Below, one piece after another: positions 23,401-35,500 of a DNA stretch of 64,000 nucleotides. Position numbers and translations under genes: made by a program. The DNA comes from Penelope pileata. Lineage: Eukaryota > Chordata > Aves > Galliformes > Cracidae. Each line of letters opens with the position of its first letter. The stretch's first letter is position 1. Location of the stretch: NCBI GenBank assembly GCA_013396635.1, contig WBMW01005542.1:1221397-1285396 (forward strand), given 5' to 3'. The notes under the pieces are model-generated. The model was not told the DNA's origin and made no database searches. It was given only the letters and a program-made list of their open reading frames with translations.

Positions 23401-26400
23401 TCAAGCAGAAATGTTTTAAATCACAGAATATTGTCTGGCCGCTGCCCTGTTAGAAAAGTTTAAATTTCTTTTATAACTTGGAGAGAAAATGCAGCCTCTC
23501 TGCTCAGCCCTTCAGCCCTGCAGCCACTGAGATGACACACGGCTGGGCTGTGGCACAGCGGGGCGAGCACAGCTGGCAATGGCTCCTTTGCCTCCTCTCG
23601 AGCACGCAGTTCTAAATGAGACGCGGCTTCACAGCACTGATTTTGGAAGCCACTTTGCCTGGCTGAGCCAGCGCTGGAGGCCGCTGGGGCTGGCTGCAGG
23701 AGAAGGGGCTGCACTTCCAAATGAGGGCAGAGCTGGCAGGCAGCATCTCTGGGAGTGCGTAAAGACGCGGGACAAAGGATCCCTTCCTATGGGCCACGGG
23801 GGCTGGCGGAGGAAGGGTGCTCCTGGCACCCCCGCCTCGCTGCTGCTCTGTGCACGGCCACGGCAGCACCGCCGCACCCCTGAGCTGCCGACACGCCTCC
23901 GAAAAGGCATTTTTGGCACAGGTACAGCGCATTTGGATCATACGTACTGTGCAGCAGCTCTGCTGTCAGGCTGGGCTCGTGGCTCCAGCAGAAAACTCGT
24001 GCAGCTGCTGCTGGGGAGGAGGGTAAAACCACCTGGGAACACTGGAGGAATGCGTCCGCATGAGGTCTGCTGCTGTTCCCTGAAAACACCTGGGCTGAGG
24101 GCTGAGAGCATCACTGGTGCGGCAGCTTCACCTGCACGGTGGGACACAGGCAGTTGTGGGGGGATGGTGAGAACGCTGGCTGCATTACACCATGTCTTTG
24201 GAGTGAAGCCTCCTCTCAGCACTTCCAGAGCCCTGGTCCAAGGCAGCCTGTGCTGCTCAAGGAGCAGTGACATCAGGACAAGTCCTGGCCCAAATTCTCC
24301 CTTTCCAGCAGCAACTGTGAGCCAGGCCCAGGGCTGAGGCTGGGCACAGCACATGAGCCCCACGCTGCCATTTGAAGCAGGTGATGTGAAGGGCTGTGCG
24401 ATCTCATGTCAGGAGCTGCACTACAGAGACCAGGCCTTTGTGCCCTGCATGGTTCCACGAGCTGCATGCGGTCTCATGAGCCACGTCCAGCATTTCTTCA
24501 CAGGCTGAAGACAAGCTACACCACCTTGGTCAATGTGAACTAACAACACGAGCTTCTTTGGAGGGAGCAGAGCTGTGACATCCCCTGACTGTCCCATCCG
24601 TCCCCTGTGTGTCAGACGCTGTCGCTGCTGGCTGCTGGGGGACAATTTGGGAAGAAGGCAAAGAGCGAGCCTCCCATTTCTGCCTGTGGCAATCTCTGCG
24701 CTGAATTCCTTACAGGGATTTCAGAACAAGAAGCATGTAATAGGACCTCATACTGGAGAGAGAGGTAAAAGATCATTCTCTGCCAGAGAACAGCAGATGA
24801 AAAAATATATTAAAAGCTGCAAAAGATCAGGTTAAAAAAGGTTTGTTGCNACAAATTTGCTGATGTTTACTTGATTCAGCCTGCTCCATGCTGTGCCTTT
24901 GGCGTGTCTTTTCTGGTGTCATTCCCTTGCCCCTTCGTGAGCCAGCAGTCCTGGCCACCGCTTCCCTTCTCCTGGTGCCAGGAGAGGAGGGTGAAGGAAC
25001 AGAGCAGCAGAGCTGATGCTTCCAAGGGAGAAAGCATGGTCCTGAAGCTAATCAAAACCCATCTCCCGGAACCACCTCTAGCTAATGTTATTTTTACAAT
25101 GTTAGCCTACAATGTTCTGAGATAAGGTGTTATACTGTACTGTTATACGTTACATATATCTACTGTTACATGGAGCAACATGCAAATCACTCCCCTGTCG
25201 TCAGCTCCTCATGACTGCCATCTACATCTTACCTGATTTACTCAGAAAGTATGAATTGAGGCAAAATAATTAGATATTACCAAGCCCCCATTTACTCTAG
25301 ACTGATTCTGATCAGAAATATATGACCATGAAGTGGTATGTTGAGGCCACATACCCACCTGCATGTACATACACCCTCTCTTTTTGCAGTGTAATCACTT
25401 CAGTGGTTAAAATCACATTTTTCTAACCACCAGCACAGCAAAATGGAAGCAGGCGACTTGTTTTGCTGCTCTCCTCCATACATCATTGCCGAGCATCAGC
25501 CCCGAAAGGGCTCAGGAATTAGTGCTTAGCTGGCAAGTCTGCTGATAATGCACAAGGCAAAGCAACCTGCTGGTTTACAGCTGCATTGTCTCTGCTGACA
25601 GAACTAAAAACGTGCTTTTCTCATGGCCAATATACATATTAGAAGCTGCTCGGAGAGCCCTGCCAAGCCTCGCTGTGTCAACAGCCCCAGAGGAGGGCCA
25701 GGAGCTCCACTTGTTGCAGGAACTGCAATTTTTCCTGGGGATTTCTTACAGGACAATGTACTTCCCTCAGTGCAGGAGGGCACGCATTCCTTCTTTTTGT
25801 CCAGGTGCTTATCTCTCCTGTGTTTGATGTTCATAAGAGCTACTTGCCAATGACTTCCAAGGTGTCACAATAACAGGTGTTGCTTCTCTTACGTATACCA
25901 GAGTGAAATTGCCCTTAGGAGATCGAACATGAAACTTGCTGCTGCTCTGGGTGTGGCTGCAAGTCTCTTCTGGGCAGACCTTTCCTGCCACCACCCAGTG
26001 CACATCCAGGTGCCAGATTGGGCAGCTCTTTTAAAACACATCAAGGGAGCAATGGTTACGCTGCAGCAGGTGACAAACCTGCAGCCCCCACCTCCTCGCC
26101 CAGGCAGAGCCCTGCTGGTGCCTCCCCAGCACCAAGCACCCAGAGCTCGGACAGGACTGGTCTGTGGGGCTCAGGCCAACATTCAGAGGCATTCTGCAGA
26201 ACTGAAGATACCCAGCTCCAACAGAGGAATTTCCCAGTGCCCAAGGGGCAAGATGCACACTTAAAACTTCCCTATGAAGAGCTTCCACTGCTGCTGGAGG
26301 CTGATTACCTGTGGTTAAGAGTCCACTCAGTTATGAGCACTGACTTGAATTCCTCTAACAGCTGCATCAGACACCCACACATTCCTCCAGAGCGCTGGTT

Positions 26401-26467
26401 TAGCATCAGACCTGGCGCTGCAGATGTGCAAAGGGTGGCAGACTTCATGCCAAGAGCAGAGGAAGTG
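20451..26467. other. Intergenic GC-rich block, no gene supported
   Basis: GC-rich sequence with many overlapping open frames on both strands. The longest is a 267-codon minus-strand frame at 20768-21571; another is 205 codons at 22426-23043 (+). None has family similarity I recognise or convincing splice structure. There is one ambiguous base at 24850. Confidence 0.55.
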
Positions 26468-26796
26468 TCATAGAATCAGAATCGTTTGAGTTGGAAGGGA
26501 CCTTTAAAGGCCATCTGCTCCAACTGCCCTGCAATAAGCAGGGACAGCTACAGCTAGAGCAGGGTGCTCAGAGCCCGGTCCAGCCTGACCTTGAATGTCT
26601 CCAGGGATGGGGCACCCACCACCTCTCTGGGCAACCTGTTCCAGTGCTTCACTACCCTCATCACAAAAATCCTTCTATCCATCCTAAATCTCCCCTCTTT
26701 TAGTTTGAAACCATTTCCCCTTGTCCTACCACCACAGACCCTGCCAAAGAGCCTGTCCCCTTCTTTCCTGTCCCACAGCTCTGGCTGCATTTGAGG
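26468..26796 (-). repeat. CR1 LINE 3' fragment
   Basis: Starts at 'tcatagaatcagaatcg' (3' end reversed). The minus-strand peptide includes GNGFKLKEGRFRMDRR and KHWNRLPREVVGAPSLETFK, the standard CR1 C-terminus. Sequence details (gcagggacagctacagctag) differ from the 19.7 kb copy, so it is a different CR1 subfamily. Confidence 0.92.
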
Positions 26797-27112
26797 GAGG
26801 CATTAAACGTATCTCATTTCTTTTGCCTGCAGAAAGTAAAAGAGGTGAGTGATGTGAGTGATGACAGACAAGAGAACACGAGGAAAGATGAGGGATTTGG
26901 GGAGAAAAAAGTTTTCCCATTGTCACCACTGAGGCTTGGTACCTACAGCAGGGATTATGAGATGCTTTCTGATGTCACGTCTATCTTGGCCTGGTGCATC
27001 ACTATTTTCCTGATCACCAGGCCTTGTTACTTTGGTTCATTAAAAGCTTCTGCCAACAAGGTTGTAGTACAGCAGCTTCAGCAGAAAGAGGCAAAAACCC
27101 TTACTGCTTTGT

Positions 27113-27613
27113 TGTGGTTTAACCCAGCAAGCAGCTGAACATCACGCAGCCTCTCATTCACTGCCCCCACTCCCAGCAGGATGGAGGAGAGAATAGAACT
27201 CATATGTCGAGATAAAAACTAAGACAGAAAAGGAAGAGAGAGATAACAGTAATTGCAATAACATACCTATATATTTACCAACCAAGTGATGCACAAAGCA
27301 GTTGCTCACCACCCGCTGACCGATGCCTCCCCAGCCAACTCCCCTCAGTTTTCTAGTTTTTTTTCACATGATGCCATATGGCGTGGAATATCCCTTTGGC
27401 CAGTTTAGGTCAGCCTGGTTCTGTCCCCTCCTAGATCCTTGTGCCCCCCAGCCCCTTGGTGGCAGGACAGCAGGAGAAGCTGAAAAGTCCTCGGCTCAGC
27501 AACAACTGAAACATTGGTGTGTTATCAGCATTGTTTTTCTCCTGAAGCCAAAACATAGCATCCTACCAGACACTATGAAGAAAATCAACTTTGTCCCAGC
27601 TGAAACCAGAACA
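27113..27613 (-). mobile_element. Solo LTR of an avian endogenous retrovirus, reverse orientation
   Basis: On the + strand it runs from 'tgtggtttaacccagcaagc' to 'ccagctgaaaccagaaca', i.e. 5'-TG...CA-3' on the minus strand. Characteristic blocks are 'gatggaggagagaatag', 'gccatatggcgtggaatatc' and 'cctttggccagtttaggtca'. I recognise these from LTRs common in bird genomes. It is about 500 bp with no adjacent viral coding sequence, hence solo. I could not identify a matching target-site duplication. Related to the LTR at 8212-8599. Confidence 0.8.
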
Positions 27614-28954
27614 TACATTCAACGTGTTGCTATTTTTCGGTCTGTCAGAATCACACGCAGCTCAGATGACCCTGCTGCCCTCTGGAACAGAGCATGGCTG
27701 CACTCCACTCCATCGCTAGGGGCTGCGGAAGTTTACAGACCACCTTTGGGAGGCACACCGCGATGGACGTACAAAGCAGCTGCACCACACGGACTCACTG
27801 TCCCTCCTGCTAGGACAGGTGCCTCCGTTCTCCCACTAGACATGGCCAGCTATTCACTAAGCACATCAGCCAGGACACCCCTAACACGTTCATCCACATT
27901 TTATGGTTTAGTTTATGACGCTTGATCCGTGGAACATCCTGTCCTTCATTTACCCTGACAGACACAGGTTTACTGAGCTCAGAGACACAACTGATCAGTC
28001 TGTCTCCTCTTTCTTTTTGACCTCTTTCTGCTTTTGCTCCATTTGCTGATGCCAGGGCAAGCTCTGCACGTGGCCACTCACACGCAGGTGGCACCACGCA
28101 CAAGTACCCGAACGCACGACGTGCCCCACTTTGCCACCTCCAAGCCCAGCGTTACTGCACTCTCAGCCTCATCAGATTTTCACTACAGGAAAATTATTTC
28201 CAGTCCTTAGGTTTTTATAAAAAAAAAAACTGCTTCGATTCCACTCATTACTTTGATGAATCTGAATGGCATTAATTGAGCTAAACATGCATTTATTTCT
28301 TTAAAATTGTTTTTTATCATATGACTTTTCATATTCTAATTAGCCCATGAAGGCTTGAAAAATCAGATTTCCTACTGTCCGTGTCTCAGATGAAGGCTCA
28401 GTGCCAGCTTCCTATGGGTATTAAATACAAAGCAAAGATGAAAGAGTAAATGCAGTCCTTGTGTTCGATACAGAAGCTGACAGCGCTGTTCCAAGGCGTG
28501 TTTCAGAGGGAGCTGTGCAAACTGGTTTGGAAAGGAAAGCTCAGTCGTAGGCTTTCTGAAATAATTCAGTGCTAACCAAAGCAACGATCGCTCTCTTGGT
28601 CTCTTTCTGAACTGAACTTTATCAGAAAAACAGAAACATCCTTAATATTCCTAACACAAACCAGGCTCCATTCCAAAAATATTTTACCTCTGACTAACTT
28701 GGGAAATGAGCTTTTCTGCCGGGCATCCTACCCCCGTGACTCACCACGCAGCGCAGCCCGGAGCGCAGAGCATCCCTGCACAGAGACCGGGCAGCAGCAG
28801 CGCTCAGCCGAGCACATGCCAGCACAGCCCACGGGCTGCAAGGAAACAGCAGACTCACTGCACTGTGGGCACGAAATGCATATTTCATTACGTCCACTAT
28901 GTGACACGTGTTTAAGCTCTACTTTAAAATTAAGTGTGGCAAATGGGGGTAAAT
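27614..28954. other. Intergenic, nothing recognised
   Basis: Short overlapping open frames only. There is an A-run near 28219-28229. No gene, RNA or repeat that I can name. Confidence 0.5.
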
Positions 28955-29546
28955 TTGGGGTGCATTAAAAAGAGCATTGCCAGCAGGTCGAGGGAGGTGA
29001 TCCTCCCCCTCTACTCTGCCCTGGTCAGGCCTCAGCTGGAGTACTGTATCCAGTTCTGGGCTCCCCTGTATAAGAAGGACAGGGACCTCCTGGAAAGAGT
29101 CCAGCGGAGGGCCACAAAGATGATCAAGGGCCTGGAGCATCTCCCCTATGAGGAGAGGCTCAGTAAGCTGGGTCTGTTCAGCCTAGAGAAAAGAAGGCTG
29201 AGAGGGGACCTGATCCATGTTTATAAGTATCTTAGTTGCGGGAGGCAAATGGAGGTGGGGAACCTCTTTTCGGTGGTCAGTGGGGACAGGACAAGGGGCA
29301 ATGGCCTTAAGCTGGAGCACAGGAAGTTCCGCACCAACATGCGGAAGAACTTCTTCACGGTGCAGGTGACGGAGCACTGGCACAGGCTGCCCAGGGAGGT
29401 TGTGGAGTCTCCTTCCCTGGAGATATTCAAGACCCGCCTGGACGCCTGCCTGTGCAACCTGCTGTAGGGAACCTGCTCTGGCAGGGGGGTTGGACTCAAT
29501 GATCTCTCGAGGGCCCTTCCAACCCCTACAATTCTGTGATTCTGTG
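28955..29546 (+). repeat. CR1 LINE 3' fragment, well preserved
   Basis: The + strand frame stays open for about 170 codons and encodes SRSREVILPLYSALVRPQLE, LLERVQRRATKMIKGLEHLP, FSLEKRRLRGDL and HWHRLPREVVESPSLEIF, the C-terminal part of CR1 reverse transcriptase. It stops at TAG (29465-29467), and a short 3' UTR ends in the octamer repeat 'attctgtgattctgtg'. The open frame and intact tail suggest one of the younger CR1 copies here. It is 5'-truncated, so not active on its own. Confidence 0.96.
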
Positions 29547-32500
29547 AAATGCTGGTTTTCCTTAATGTTCTACCAGTTTTGCATTAAATATCCTGTTCAG
29601 CCACTTCAAGAAAAAATCCTGTTCTCATTGGTTTATGGAGAACTGCTCCAAATGGCCAGCGCATCCCTTCTGTAAGGTAAACACAGGAGAAAAAGTATCA
29701 AAGTCGATATTCATAGGAAGGAGGCTGGCCCTGCTTCCCCCTTACATGGTGTTCTCTGGCTGCAGTGAACACACCCTCCTGCACACTGTCTCAGGAAAAT
29801 AAAGCATATTTATTCCCACTGCTGTTTTGAGTAAGAGATGCTGATTCTTTAACAAAACCCACGGCAACATGCATATGTAAGCCCAAAAAGCACAGCTGGA
29901 TAACGGCACAGAGCCAGGAGGAGAGGCAGACCCACGTCCTCGCACCAGCCTGGCACCCCTCACACTCCTCTCTGGGTAGAGGCCACTCACCAAACCAGCA
30001 GCATCTAACACAAAGAGAAACACTGTTCTCTCTGCTTCCAGCTTTGGGAATTGCACTGTCTCTGCAAAGGCTGTGTGGAGAGCAAAAGCCAGCACAAGGG
30101 AGGGTCTGGGCTCCCCGCCCAGGGGAGCGTGAGAGATGCAGGTAGAAGGGAGGAGCACAGTGAGCCTACACAATCCCAGCTCCTCGCTGCGACCTGGGTG
30201 CAGCCATAGCCCCAGCCCCAGCCCCAGCTCCAGGGCAGCCCGCATCGGGGATGCTCCCACCTACAGGCATGGGACAGAGCCGAGTGTGCCAAGCCCTCGC
30301 CTGCAGGGCACAGTGACCCAGCCTGCAATCTGCTTTGTTACGACGCAGGCGTCTGAAAAGCTCCAAACCAGCACTGATTATTCATGTGCCATTTTGGATG
30401 TGCTAGAAGCAGCTCACAGAGACAAATTGTTCTGACAGTCAGACAGATACCTTATCATCTCTCATCTAGACAAGGAGCCATTTGCTTTTCAGCAGACATT
30501 ACATGAAGTCCTTGACGATTCCTTCCTACCACCCACCATCTTAAGACCCGATCCAAATTGCACAGAAGTCAAGGTTGAGACCAACTCCAGCCATGCCAGG
30601 ATCTCTTTTTGTTGGTCAAAACAGATGCTAATGTAATGCAGGTCTTTACACACAATATATACTTGATAAAAAGGAAAGCATGGGTGTACTTGTTTGCTTT
30701 ATGGTTTATATATTTGCAACAAATTAAAATATCAAATTAAATTTCAAGAGCTAAGTAGAAGCTGTGCACAGAATTTCTGGGTGCAGGAAATATCACGTAG
30801 CTCACTGCTCCTGGTGAAAATGAGAAGGAAAAATGTCCCCCTCGCTCGTTTGCTCAAGGATTTCTAAATGAATGAGCAAAATCTTTTAATTACAGAAATG
30901 GAAACGTCTTTCATTGTAACTGAGCAAAAGGAACGAGATAAAAAACTAGAATTACAGTACAATAAAGCTAATTTCTGAACTGAGCTGTAACTATGGCAAC
31001 CTTCATTCACAGTATGTAACTGGGAGTATAGGAAGACAGTGCACCCGGTGAGCCTGAAGAAATTATCTACAGCATTGGCGTACACATTTTTCAAAGACAC
31101 AAGCTTTTACAAAAATTGGACTTGGTAAGAAGTTTCAATTTGCATAAACCATTTGACAGTACCCCTGTATTTCCTGATTATGTTGGTTACAGGGACACGT
31201 CTTCACCAAACAGCCAGATACTATGGGAGACGATACATTTCAAGATGATAGGCAAAGGAAAAAAGTGAATTCCACAATTAAGTATTAACATAAATCTTAG
31301 TAGAAAGTGCTGCGATTGTGCAGTTAGAGTTAGAAGCTGGCCCTGTCACCAGCAGTAAGGATTTAAGATTTCCTTGACCATACAAAATCAAGAGGTGGCA
31401 CTGAGCCAAATCCTTCTCTCCCTCAAGCCCGTGTTTCCCCCCCCCACCCCCGCTGGCGTCAGCAGCCTCAGTTGCTGCGGTGTCACAGCCCCCAGTGCTC
31501 CCCATGAGTGAGCTCAAATACGGGAGCAGTGTGATATGAACAGAAAAGAAAACAAACGAGAAGTAATGGATCGATACAGTGACATTTCCTCTCACATCCA
31601 ACCTCTGATGCCAGGAGGGTGCTTGCCTTGCCAGCTGCTGCCAGGCACGTGGCACAACCCCATCTGCTCTGCTTTATAGGGTGGCCTTTTTCCTGCCTGT
31701 TTGTGCCAAGACTGTGTTTTGGAACCAGAGTGCCCACAGCAGAAGTGAAGTGTGACAGCAGCGGTGGCATCTAAGGCTGGGACCAGCCACAACGTGAGCT
31801 GCATCGCCAGTCCTGCCCAGCTCCTCGGCACGGAGACGGGGTGCTGGGGGCAGCTCCCAGCGAGCACCGTTTCTGAAAGGATCCCAAACTCAGCAAACAA
31901 TGGGAGCAACATCACCAAGGAGGGGGAAGGGGAAATAGGGATTAGAAATTATTTCTGCAAACTTGCATTCAGCAAGCCTTTGCAGCGGGGCGGGCTCTCC
32001 AAGGAGAGAGGCTCGTAACAGCTGCAGGCAGCTGGTGCAGCACGCAGCTGTAGCTGACAGAGGATAAAACAGAAGGAAGAAAAACAATAATTTTCAAAAA
32101 TCAAAGCCAACCTCTTCCTCTTTATATATTTGAAGTAGCTGTCTGGTTTGAGGCAGCTGCTGAATGCACTTTCACTTGCTATTTATCAGCTTTCAAAAGA
32201 AGAAGAATGCTCCAGATGCTCTGATGTGCACTATACCAATGCATGACGTGGAACCAACAGCAGCAGAGCTGTAGAGGACAGTCCCTTAACCAGAGCTAGC
32301 CCCACAAGATTGTTTAGCAGTGCTTCGATGCAAGAAAAAAGGAATTTCTGCTTCACCGAGATGGGCAGATTTCTGGCAGGGCTCTTATCCCTGAACCTCA
32401 CCTCCACAGTATAACAGCAGAGCTCTGGTGGGGTTGGTGACACGCGGCTTCCCGGCACCTCACCTGATGAACTGGCCTTGGCAGCAAGGCCAAACAGCTT

Positions 32501-35500
32501 TGGGCATGGTCACAAAACATGAGGTCGAGGTGGCAAGGCACCTGGCAGCACTGTGAGTGCTGCAGGCACACTGGGACTCTGAAAACGGTCTGGTGCTGGG
32601 AGTGCTGTAAGCGTGGCCTTAAGGAACGGCCCCGCAGCATGGGAATGGACTCAGCCATGCTATAGCCCCTTTTCCCTGAATTGATTTTCCTCATTTCATG
32701 TACCTCACTGCTCACAAGAGGGTTGGCATCACTGGTTACAAGCATGCTGGGAAGGCATTTCAGAAAAGGAGGAGATAGGGCCATTTTCACAGGACATGCT
32801 TAAGAGCTTAAACCCAGCCCTCCTTTATTTATTTATTTTTTTTGGAGGAGGAGGAGGAGGAGGAGGACCTGGCAGCAAAACGACATTTTTAAACTTTTCT
32901 TTCCTGACATGACTGGAATGTTTGGGTGTGAGCCTTGCTGCAGTAAGCGTTACAGCCCACTGCCGTGCAGCAAGCCCAGTGCCTGCGAGCACAGGCTGGG
33001 CACGAGGAGTGCATCTCGTGGGCACGTGGCAGCCCCAATATATCACAGGCTGGAAGCGGTTCAGAGTTGTCGACAACGCGGATTTGCTAATCAAAACCCC
33101 GTGTGGCTGAAGGACACAACCCACTGACCTTTCCTACAGCCCTGGGAATGTTGCAGCAGCCTGAAATGACTTCCTAGAGCTGCAGCCGCTGCTCGAGTCG
33201 GAGGAGACTCTTTGCCAGCACTGTGTCTCTGAACAAAGCACCTTTTTCATGCGTACTTTTCAGAGAGAGGGAAGGAATTATCTCTGATTCAACAGGGCAT
33301 TCAGATACCGTTTCCAGATTGCTACAGAGGCTTCATTCAGTTACGTTGGCTTCAAATTAAAAGTTAATGAAAACTAACACACTTCTCATTTCTCCTGAGG
33401 GGCATTCGCTCTCTCATTTAGACGGCTGAGAAAAGTAAGTCAGAAGAAAACTCCTTGTTGTTTGACAAAGGCTGCAGGACCTCTCGGAGCTGTCTAGCAG
33501 CACGCTCCTGCCTCAGTATCGCTGCTGTCACTTTGAACCTGATGTGCTCATTTTCCAAGGGTGCGTTACAACCTCCCACACAGCAATGTGTGTGCAAGTG
33601 AAATATCATTAGGTCTGATGGGCACCCTTTGTCTTCCCAGGAAATGAGTAAACGATGTCCTCAAAAAGCTTACCATTGGAGGGTAGTAGAAATTACAGAC
33701 TCATGTTTGGCACGGAGCGTCACATTCACAGCTGTACTGAACGCCTGCCAGGAGCCATCTGCCTACAGAACATGCCGTCTTCCAGTTGCTCGACCTGAGA
33801 TGGTTCAAGAGGGTGACGGCAATGTGAGAGAAGCAAACAGACTTTCTTTGTGATCTCTTTTGCTTGGTTTTATAGCTCTCCTCTGGAGGAAAGCGAGATT
33901 GTTGCCAATTTCCAAGTGATGGCGGGTTCAAGCAGTGCTTTCCAGATTAACCCAAGCCATTGCTTTTTGACCCCGGGTAAGGCTTTTCTTCATCATCAAC
34001 ATGCAAGAAAGCTACAAACCTTTCAGTTACATATTCTACCTGATGATACCTGCAAATATACAATAGCAAGACTTGAATCTAGGAAAATCACTGGGATTTT
34101 TTTCTGTTAGCATCTCTTAAGCCTTCGTAGCCCCTGGTCTCCCTTGTACCAGCCTCTCTTTCCATGGCCAGTCCAGCAATCACCCCAAGTCATACTCCTG
34201 GTGCTGGTTACACAGGAACAGACTCTAGCACTACTCTTTATACAATCCCTTGCTTTAACAAGACATGTACAAAGTTCTTGTTTTTCTGAACAGAGCAAAA
34301 AACATGCAGGCAAACGCCAAGAGCCTACCTGTGCTCACATTCAAGCCTTTTCCAGGATGCCCTTTGCCCTAGTGTTCTCTTTTTTTCTTTTTTTGTGTCA
34401 TTTTCAGTGTCATGCCCCTGAACTCACTTTACCGTGCCCTTTGCATTTTCACCTTTCACTTTTTTGGCGGCATTTTTGCCCCCATTTTTCTTTTATATGC
34501 ATGTTTGTGATTCAGACTCATGGCTTAACCCCTTTCTGTCTGCGTCATTTACCAGCACACCGTATTACCAACCTGCACGGGATATGCTACTGCCTAATGG
34601 TGTGATACTGGTGCAGCATTTTGAGTGGTGGGTCGTACTGTTCTGTTTTTTCAGTAATCAGAGTCATTTAACTGCTTCCTCAAGCTGAACCAATGTAATG
34701 TATTTTACCCCATTCCATACATTTCTCTTACTATTTTCAGTATGAGCTGATGTGATCACACACTGAATGGAATGAATACTACATGAAAATGGAAGTACGT
34801 CACAACTGCACATGTAGGATTTTATAAATTTTATAAATAGCCAAAATGATGCTGGGATAGCTGCACAGACTGGAGATTAAAAAAAAAAAAAATGCTTCCA
34901 GGACATGGCTCTGTATTAGATCCTCCCCAGCACCGCTGCATGCTCTTCCCTTCTGCTGGTGTCTGCTGCCTGCCCCGCTCTGCCTGCTGAGCAGTCTGTG
35001 GAACTGCTCTGTATGAAACAGTCCAAGTTTGAAAAGTGCTTTCAGGCTGTAATTTGAAGTATGACCAGAGAGTGGGGTTAGCACTCTGGCATGGGTGGTG
35101 ACTTGGACGGCCAGGGAAGGGACATGAAGGAGGAAGCAAGAACGAGCTTCCTATAGATGCAGGTACAGCTGGATGGCTTAAACCAGACAGATCAGAGTGA
35201 AGAGAAACACAAGGACCTGCCCAAAGGACCTCTGCTATCTGTTCTTATGCCTTTTACCTGAGCAGCATTGCTATGACTAAACCAGATAACACAGGAGTGT
35301 AGTGACACATCGGTCACTGCAAGTGGGTTGACTGCTGGGTGGAACAAAACACTCAGGTACGCGCTTCGACTGTGAACCTAATGTTTTCCATTGGGAACAA
35401 ACAGTAAAGGAGATTAATTATTGGCAGCACTGAAAATGAATAAGCACGAATACCCCCTATGATGGCAATATTTGTGAATGAACTTGTTTTCTGAAGATCA

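Noticed and set aside
28934..29467. 177-codon + strand open frame as a host gene
   Set aside because: CR1 reverse-transcriptase C-terminus; not a host gene.
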